From Dehalococcoidia bacterium (GTDB lineage Bacteria > Chloroflexota > Dehalococcoidia > SZUA-161 > SpSt-899): DNA of 19,410 nucleotides. Below are positions 14,158 to 19,410 of this stretch, piece after piece (within the stretch, counting starts at the first letter, position 1; the number at the start of each line of letters is the position of its first letter). The stretch spans positions 1 to 19,410 of the forward strand of contig JALPXQ010000015.1 of NCBI GenBank assembly GCA_023271515.1. Reading direction: 5' to 3'. The translations under genes were made by a program, and so were the position numbers. Below the pieces are notes generated by a model. That model was given only the letters and a program-made list of their open reading frames with translations, did no database searches and was not told the origin of the DNA.

Positions 14158-17100
14158 ATGCCAAGAAGGACTGATATAGAGAGGATTCTGCTCATCGGCT
14201 CCGGCCCGATCATCATCGGGCAGGCCTGCGAGTTCGATTACTCCGGGAGCCAGGCTTGCAAGGCGTTGCGGGAGGAGGGCTATGAAGTCGTTCTGGTCAA
14301 TTCGAACCCGGCAACTATCATGACCGACCCTGGAATGGCGGTGGCAGCTTACATCGAACCATTGACCCCGGAGGTCATCGAGAAAATAATAGAGAAGGAA
14401 AGGCCGGACGCTCTCCTCCCCACCATCGGGGGTCAAGTCGGCCTGAATATCGCCGCGGAGCTTTCGGAGCGAGGAATCCTCAAGAAATATAACGTGGAGC
14501 TTATCGGGGCTAAGTTCGAGGCGATCAAAAAGGCTGAAGACAGGATTCTGTTCAAAGAGGCGGTGGAGAGGATAGGACTGCGGATGCCCCGGAGCAAAGA
14601 GGCTTATTCCGTGGAAGAAGCGGTGAAGATAGCCGGTGAGATCGGCTATCCCATAGTCATCAGGCCGGCCTACACCCTGGGGGGAACAGGGGGTGGAGTA
14701 GCCTTCAACCGGGAGGAGTTGGAGGTGATATCCACGAGGGGCATAGAGTCCAGCCGCATCGGGCAGGTTCTTATCGAGGAGTCGGTGCTGGGTTGGAAGG
14801 AGTATGAGCTTGAGGTGATGAGGGATTTAGCCGACAATGTGGTTATCATCTGCTCGATAGAGAATCTGGATCCCATGGGGATCCACACCGGAGACAGCAT
14901 CACCTGTGCCCCAGCTCAGACGTTGACCGATAGGGAATATCAAAAGATGCGTGATGCCTCCATAAAGATCATGCGAGAGGTGGGGGTTGAAACCGGGGGC
15001 TCGAATATTCAGTTTGCCTTAAATCCCCGAAACGGCGAAATGGTGGTTATCGAAATGAATCCCCGGGTAAGCCGGAGCTCTGCCCTGGCATCAAAGGCCA
15101 CCGGATTTCCCATCGCCAAGATCGCCGCTAAACTCGCTGTCGGGCTCACGCTGGATGAGATACCAAATGATATAACGAGGGAAACACCCGCCTCCTTCGA
15201 GCCCACCATAGATTACGTAGTGGTCAAAATGCCCCGATGGCCCTTCGATAAGTTCGCCGAGGCGGATAAATCCCTCACCACGCAGATGAAATCCATCGGG
15301 GAAGCGATGGCGGTGGGAAGGACATTTGAGGAAGCCTTGCAGAAGGCGGTGAGGTCGCTAGAGACCGGTAAGTTCGGTCTAACGACTGGGGGAGGGGGAC
15401 TCCAGAGTGAGGAGGAATTGCGCCACAGGCTCAGATTCCCCGTTGCCGAGAAAATCTTCTTTATCGCGGAGGCCTTCAGAATGGGCATGGATATCGCCGA
15501 AGTGGCGGAACTCACCATGATCGACCCCTGGTTTCTGGAGAAGATCAGGAACATCGTCCTCCTTGAAACGGAGATCGAGAGATATGATCTCAATCTCATC
15601 CCCCGGGAGCTTCTCCTGGAGGCAAAGAGGAATGGTTTCTCCGATAGACAACTTGCTCATCTGCTCAAGACCGATGAGCTGGAACTCCGGGGAAAGAGAA
15701 AGGAAATGGGAATAATTCCGACATATAAGCTGGTGGATACCTGTGCCGCCGAGTTTGAGGCCCGGACTCCTTACTACTACTCTTGTTACGAAGATGAGGA
15801 CGAAGTTGGTGTCACGCAAAGAAAGAAAACGCTCATAATCGGCAGTGGGCCGAACAGGATAGGGCAGGGGATTGAGTTCGACTATTGTTGCGTTCAGGCG
15901 GTTTATGCTCTCAGGGAAGAGGGACATGAGAGCATAATGGTGAACTGCAATCCGGAGACAGTTAGCACCGACTACGATACTTCAGATAGGCTGTACTTCG
16001 AGCCCTTAACCCTTGAGGATGTCTTGAATATCATCGAAAAAGAGAAGCCTGATGGGGTGATAGTTCAATTTGGCGGTCAGACCCCTTTGAATCTGGCTAT
16101 TCCCCTGGAGAAAGCAGGAGCGAAAATAATAGGGACCTCCCCGAATTCCATCGATATGGCGGAGGATAGAAAAAGATTCGGAGAACTCCTCAGAAGACTG
16201 GCCATACCTCAGCCCGAGAATGGCACCGCTCTATCCCTTGAGGAGGCGGTGAAGATAGCCGCAGAGATTGGTTACCCTGTCTTAGTCAGACCCTCCTATG
16301 TGCTTGGCGGGAGGGCAATGGAGATAGTGTACGACGAAGAAACCCTGGTGAGATACATGAGGGAGGCAATAGAGGTATCTTTGGAAAAGCCGGTGCTGGT
16401 GGATAAATTCCTGGAAGGGGCCATCGAGGTTGAGGTGGATGCCATCTTCGATGGGGAAGACCTGGTCATCGGAGGGATAATGGAGCACATTGAAGAGGCG
16501 GGAATCCATTCCGGGGACAGCGCCTGTGCCTTGTCCCCTCAGAATCTGGCTCCGGAAACGCTGGAAGTCATAAGGAACTATACCGACAAGATCGCCCGGG
16601 AGCTTGAGGTCAAAGGGTTGATGAATATCCAGCTGGCGGTGAAGGATGAGAGGGTGTATGTCCTGGAGGTGAATCCAAGGGCATCCCGGACTGTGCCTTA
16701 CATAAGCAAAGCAAGCGGAGTTCCTCTGGCGAAGATAGCCGCCAAGGTGATGCTGGGCAAGACTCTGAAGGAGCTAGGGGTGAGTGAGGTAAGATTCGAC
16801 CATGTAGCGGTAAAGGAAGCCGTTTTCCCCTTTTCCAAGTTCCCCGAAGTGGATCCGATTCTCGGTCCGGAGATGAAGTCAACCGGTGAGGTGATGGGAA
16901 TCGATGCCAACTTCGGCGTAGCCTTCTACAAGGCTCAGCTTAGTGCCGGGATGAATCTACCTGCTGAAGGCACGGTGCTCATCACGGTCGCCGATAAGGA
17001 TAAACCGCGAATAGTTCCGGTGGCCAGAAGGTTCAAGGAGCTGGGCTTTGAGATCCTGGCTACCTCGGGAACTCAGGCTTGTCTTTCAGACCACGGCGTG

Positions 17101-17376
17101 GAAAGTAAGAAGGTCCTCAAGATTCACGAGGGAAGGCCGCACATCGTGGATTACGTAAAGAACAAAATAGTGGACATAATCATAAACACCCCGGTGGGCA
17201 AAAAGGCAAGATACGACGATAGTTATATCAGAAAATCGGCCGTCCGATACAACGTTCCCTATTTCACCACCGTTTCCGAGGCAGGGGCGGTAGCGGTGGG
17301 TATAGAAGCAAAGGATGAGAAGGTGTTCTTCGAACCTATACAGGCATATCATGCTAGAGGAAAATATGCGCAGTGA
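14158..17376 (+). CDS. carB: Carbamoyl-phosphate synthase large subunit
   Basis: 1072 residues, full length. CarB makes carbamoyl phosphate from bicarbonate, two ATP and ammonia from CarA. The two homologous halves are clear. The first begins RILLIGSGPIIIGQACEFDYSG and carries an ATP-grasp core (RPAYTLGGTGGG, EMNPRVSRSSALASKATG). The second begins LIIGSGPNRIGQGIEFDYC at about 557 and has RPSYVLGGRAMEIVYDEE and EVNPRASRTVPYISKASG. A methylglyoxal-synthase-like allosteric domain follows from about 935 (GTVLITVADKDK to the end), where regulators such as UMP bind in other species. The ATG has GGAGGG five bases before it. A 149-base spacer separates it from the inserted ORF, and its end overlaps ilvD by 11 bases. 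Confidence 0.99.
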   Translation: MPRRTDIERILLIGSGPIIIGQACEFDYSGSQACKALREEGYEVVLVNSNPATIMTDPGMAVAAYIEPLTPEVIEKIIEKERPDALLPTIGGQVGLNIAAELSERGILKKYNVELIGAKFEAIKKAEDRILFKEAVERIGLRMPRSKEAYSVEEAVKIAGEIGYPIVIRPAYTLGGTGGGVAFNREELEVISTRGIESSRIGQVLIEESVLGWKEYELEVMRDLADNVVIICSIENLDPMGIHTGDSITCAPAQTLTDREYQKMRDASIKIMREVGVETGGSNIQFALNPRNGEMVVIEMNPRVSRSSALASKATGFPIAKIAAKLAVGLTLDEIPNDITRETPASFEPTIDYVVVKMPRWPFDKFAEADKSLTTQMKSIGEAMAVGRTFEEALQKAVRSLETGKFGLTTGGGGLQSEEELRHRLRFPVAEKIFFIAEAFRMGMDIAEVAELTMIDPWFLEKIRNIVLLETEIERYDLNLIPRELLLEAKRNGFSDRQLAHLLKTDELELRGKRKEMGIIPTYKLVDTCAAEFEARTPYYYSCYEDEDEVGVTQRKKTLIIGSGPNRIGQGIEFDYCCVQAVYALREEGHESIMVNCNPETVSTDYDTSDRLYFEPLTLEDVLNIIEKEKPDGVIVQFGGQTPLNLAIPLEKAGAKIIGTSPNSIDMAEDRKRFGELLRRLAIPQPENGTALSLEEAVKIAAEIGYPVLVRPSYVLGGRAMEIVYDEETLVRYMREAIEVSLEKPVLVDKFLEGAIEVEVDAIFDGEDLVIGGIMEHIEEAGIHSGDSACALSPQNLAPETLEVIRNYTDKIARELEVKGLMNIQLAVKDERVYVLEVNPRASRTVPYISKASGVPLAKIAAKVMLGKTLKELGVSEVRFDHVAVKEAVFPFSKFPEVDPILGPEMKSTGEVMGIDANFGVAFYKAQLSAGMNLPAEGTVLITVADKDKPRIVPVARRFKELGFEILATSGTQACLSDHGVESKKVLKIHEGRPHIVDYVKNKIVDIIINTPVGKKARYDDSYIRKSAVRYNVPYFTTVSEAGAVAVGIEAKDEKVFFEPIQAYHARGKYAQ

Positions 17377-19015
17377 TACATTGAAAAAGGGGTTGGAGCG
17401 GGCGCCGCACCGGTCATTACTCAAGGCTTGTGGGGTAATGGATGAAGACATGGACAAGCCCTTCGTTGCGGTGGTAAATTCATGGACTGATATTGTGCCC
17501 GGCCATATCCACCTTCGGGGATTAGCCGATGCCGTAAAAGAGGGCATCAGGGAGGCTGGTGGACTGCCCTTCGAGTTTAACACCATCGCTGTATGCGATG
17601 GCCTGGCCATGGGGCATGATGGGATGCGGTATTCCTTGCCGTCGCGGGATGTCATCGCCAATTCCATTGAAATAATGGTCAAGGCACACGCCCTCGACGG
17701 GATGGTGCTCATTCCCGCCTGTGACGAGATCGTCCCCGGACACCTGATGGCAGCAGGCCGGTTAGATATCCCTGCTATCGTGGTGACCGGCGGGCCGATG
17801 CTGCCGGGAGAATTCAAGGGGAAGGAAGTTGACATAATCGATGTCTTTGAGGCGGTGGGCAGGGTCAGTGATGGCAAGATGGGGGTGGATGACCTGAAGG
17901 AGTTAGAGGGCTGTGCCTGTCCAGGTGCCGGGACCTGCGCCGGGATGTTCAGTGCCAATACCCTGGCGTGTGGGGTGGAGGCCCTCGGGCTGTCGCTACC
18001 CGGCTGTGGCTGTGCCCACGCTGTAGACGCCAGAAAGATAAGGATTGCCCGGCAAAGCGGGAAGGAGATAGTGAGCCTGATAAGGCGTAGTATCACCGCA
18101 AGAGAGATAATGACCTACAAGGCCTTTCTGAACTGGATCCGGGTATCCCTGGCAGTAGCCGGGTCAACCAACGATGTGCTGGAGATCCTGGCGATTGCCC
18201 GGGAAACAGATGTAGAGATGTCAATAGACATATTTGACGAGTTGAGTAGAACCACCCCACATATCTGCAGTATGCGCCCGGGCGGCTCTTATACCCTGTG
18301 GGATCTGGATAGGGCGGGGGGTGTTCCGGCAATAATGAAACGGCTTGAGCCGCTGCTCAACCTGGATTGCCTTACGGTTACCGGCAGGAGTGTGGGGGAA
18401 AACATCGCGCCGGCGAAAATTGCCAACGGGGAGGTGATCCGACCCCTTGATAATCCCGTTCATAGCACCGGTGGGTTAGCCATACTCTACGGGAACTTAG
18501 CCCCTAAAGGGGCGGTGGTGAAACAGACCGCAGTGGTGGAGAGTATGCTAAAAACCAGAGGGCGGGCTCGGGTATTTGACTCTGAGGAGGAGGCTTTTGA
18601 GGCGATAACCGGCGGGAAGATACATAGAGGCGATGTGGTGGTTATTCGCTACGAAGGGCCAAAAGGGGGGCCGGGGATGCGGGAGATGCTTGGTCCCACC
18701 TCAGCTATCTGTGGCAGGGGGCTTGCCGACTCCGTGGCACTAATCACCGATGGCAGATTCTCGGGAGGAACCCGTGGGCCCTGTATCGGACACATAGCAC
18801 CGGAGGCGGCCGAGGGAGGGCCGATCGCCCTTGTTGCTGAGGGCGACTATATCTCGATAGACATCCCCAACCGGAGGATAGAGCTGGAGATCGAAAGAAG
18901 CGAATTTGAGAAGCGCAAAAGAAACTGGCAACCTAAAGAAAAGGAAGTGAGGGGCTACCTCAAGGAGTATGGGCAGGGTTGCTTGAGCTCCGAGTATGGT
19001 GGTAGTATGAAATAG
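17366..19015 (+). CDS. ilvD: Dihydroxy-acid dehydratase family (IlvD/Edd) protein
   Basis: 549 residues, normal for IlvD, which dehydrates dihydroxy acids to 2-keto acids in valine, isoleucine and leucine synthesis. The start is ATG at 17366, overlapping carB by 11 bases, with AGAGG at 17356-17360; the frame also opens further upstream inside carB. Family marks: KKGLERAPHRSLLKACGV, VVNSWTDIVPGHIHL, FNTIAVCDGLAMGHDGM, Fe-S cysteines Cys119 and Cys191, and LITDGRFSGGTRG with the catalytic serine. Two sites differ from the norm. The CDKxxPGM motif reads CDEIVPGH, with Glu121 in place of the lysine that is carbamylated as a magnesium ligand in studied members. The CPxCGSC motif common in IlvD proteins with this N-terminal type reads CPGAGTC. 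It is therefore a divergent IlvD or a related dehydratase with another substrate. Confidence 0.87.
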   Translation: MRSDTLKKGLERAPHRSLLKACGVMDEDMDKPFVAVVNSWTDIVPGHIHLRGLADAVKEGIREAGGLPFEFNTIAVCDGLAMGHDGMRYSLPSRDVIANSIEIMVKAHALDGMVLIPACDEIVPGHLMAAGRLDIPAIVVTGGPMLPGEFKGKEVDIIDVFEAVGRVSDGKMGVDDLKELEGCACPGAGTCAGMFSANTLACGVEALGLSLPGCGCAHAVDARKIRIARQSGKEIVSLIRRSITAREIMTYKAFLNWIRVSLAVAGSTNDVLEILAIARETDVEMSIDIFDELSRTTPHICSMRPGGSYTLWDLDRAGGVPAIMKRLEPLLNLDCLTVTGRSVGENIAPAKIANGEVIRPLDNPVHSTGGLAILYGNLAPKGAVVKQTAVVESMLKTRGRARVFDSEEEAFEAITGGKIHRGDVVVIRYEGPKGGPGMREMLGPTSAICGRGLADSVALITDGRFSGGTRGPCIGHIAPEAAEGGPIALVAEGDYISIDIPNRRIELEIERSEFEKRKRNWQPKEKEVRGYLKEYGQGCLSSEYGGSMK

Positions 19016-19099
19016 ATCAACATTGGGGGTGAGAGCCTTCGGAAATGCATAGGTGAAACCTGAATTAGTAAAGCTAAAAAATTAAGGAGGTTAAAGACA

Positions 19100-19410
19100 A
19101 TGAGTAGAACCAGGATTATTGCCCTGATTATTGGCGCGGTAATTGTGGTATCCCTCGTAGCCTTGTTCTTGGGAGAGGCAATTGTTCCCTTGCGCCCCAG
19201 GGTAGCAGTTATCTCCTTGACGGGCGCTATCCAGGAAAGCGATGGTGGTCTGCTGTTTCCGGCCGCTGCCATCACCCCGGAACTGGTGCGGGGGCTGCTG
19301 GAGCAGGCAGAAAGGGATGGCAGCATCAAGGCGGTCGTCCTGCGAATAAACAGCCCTGGTGGAGCTATAGCCGCATCTCAGGAGATCGGCGACATGATAA
19401 AGGGGTTCAA
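19100..19410 (+). CDS. sppA: Signal peptide peptidase SppA, N-terminal part
   Basis: The first 103 codons of a gene that runs off the window. The ATG at 19100 follows a strong AAGGAGG (19084-19090) at nine bases. The N-terminus is a membrane anchor or signal (residues 5-26, IIALIIGAVIVVSLVALFLG), then the protease fold begins with PRVAVISLTGAIQES. KAVVLRINSPGGAIAASQEI is the conserved SppA/ClpP-fold oxyanion segment. The catalytic serine and lysine would lie beyond the edge. SppA degrades leftover signal peptides in the membrane. It begins 84 bases after ilvD, and its own ribosome binding site suggests it may be separately expressed; I see no clear promoter. Confidence 0.93.
   Translation, partial: MSRTRIIALIIGAVIVVSLVALFLGEAIVPLRPRVAVISLTGAIQESDGGLLFPAAAITPELVRGLLEQAERDGSIKAVVLRINSPGGAIAASQEIGDMIKGF

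Noticed and set aside
14145..14174. ATG at 14145 as a carB start
   Set aside because: It is out of frame with carB and ends after nine codons; the ATG at 14158 has the GGAGGG in place.
17086..18096. A 336-residue open frame on the minus strand
   Set aside because: Antisense to the carB end and the ilvD start, both clearly real; low-complexity Ser/Pro/Ile-rich translation and no ribosome binding site.
1..19410. CRISPR arrays, tRNA or rRNA genes, insertion sequences
   Set aside because: I found no regularly spaced direct repeats, no cloverleaf with a TTCGANTC-type arm, and no transposase or integrase catalytic domain.

Overview
The window is 19.4 kb of a bacterial chromosome with dense, ordinary housekeeping genes, a few decayed genes, and one foreign-looking insertion. 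The best lineage guess is an anaerobic member of the Chloroflexota, near Dehalococcoidia. The reasons are the mix of genes (a DUF39 homocysteine-biosynthesis protein, a DUF362 ferredoxin protein, a membrane-anchored Holliday-junction-type nuclease) and a GreA-like protein with an integrase-like N-terminus, a combination I recall from that phylum. This is inference; no rRNA or other marker settles it. Most genes are moderately GC-rich, and 13055-14008 is plainly more AT-rich.

Layout. Positions 86-1040 (minus) hold a mutL pseudogene: start, C-terminal domain and pieces between survive in order, but at least two large segments are lost and the pieces lie in different frames. Divergent from it, behind a perfect consensus promoter, is a DUF362 protein with two 4Fe-4S motifs (1180-2292). 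A remnant-filled spacer (2293-2792) follows. Next comes a minus-strand pair, a membrane-anchored nuclease translationally coupled to uvrB (5245 down to 2793). A plus-strand group then carries DUF39, a NifU-like Fe-S scaffold and a small Cys-rich protein (5451-7166), probably linked to sulfur metabolism, ending at a possible terminator.

From 7482 to 19015 a long, tightly packed plus-strand run reads cutA-purK-purE-(integrase-like/GreA N-domain fusion)-tsaC/sua5-(HPr kinase-like)-carA-(PD-(D/E)XK nuclease-like)-carB-ilvD. Most junctions overlap by 1 to 11 bases or are under 16 bases. It joins purine synthesis (PurK/PurE), carbamoyl phosphate synthesis (CarA/CarB), a tRNA t6A step and a branched-chain amino acid step. 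A partial SppA-type signal peptide peptidase begins at 19100.

The least ordinary point is the carA-carB junction. An AT-rich ORF with a PD-(D/E)XK-type nuclease signature sits between two genes that are normally adjacent. It is followed by an ~80-base imperfect dyad resembling an integron attC recombination site, ending in GTTAAAC. This may be a solitary gene cassette inserted outside any integron, reading from the carA promoter. Other points worth checking are the GreA coiled-coil fusion that lacks the GreA C-terminal domain, and a dihydroxy-acid dehydratase homologue with a substituted metal-site lysine.
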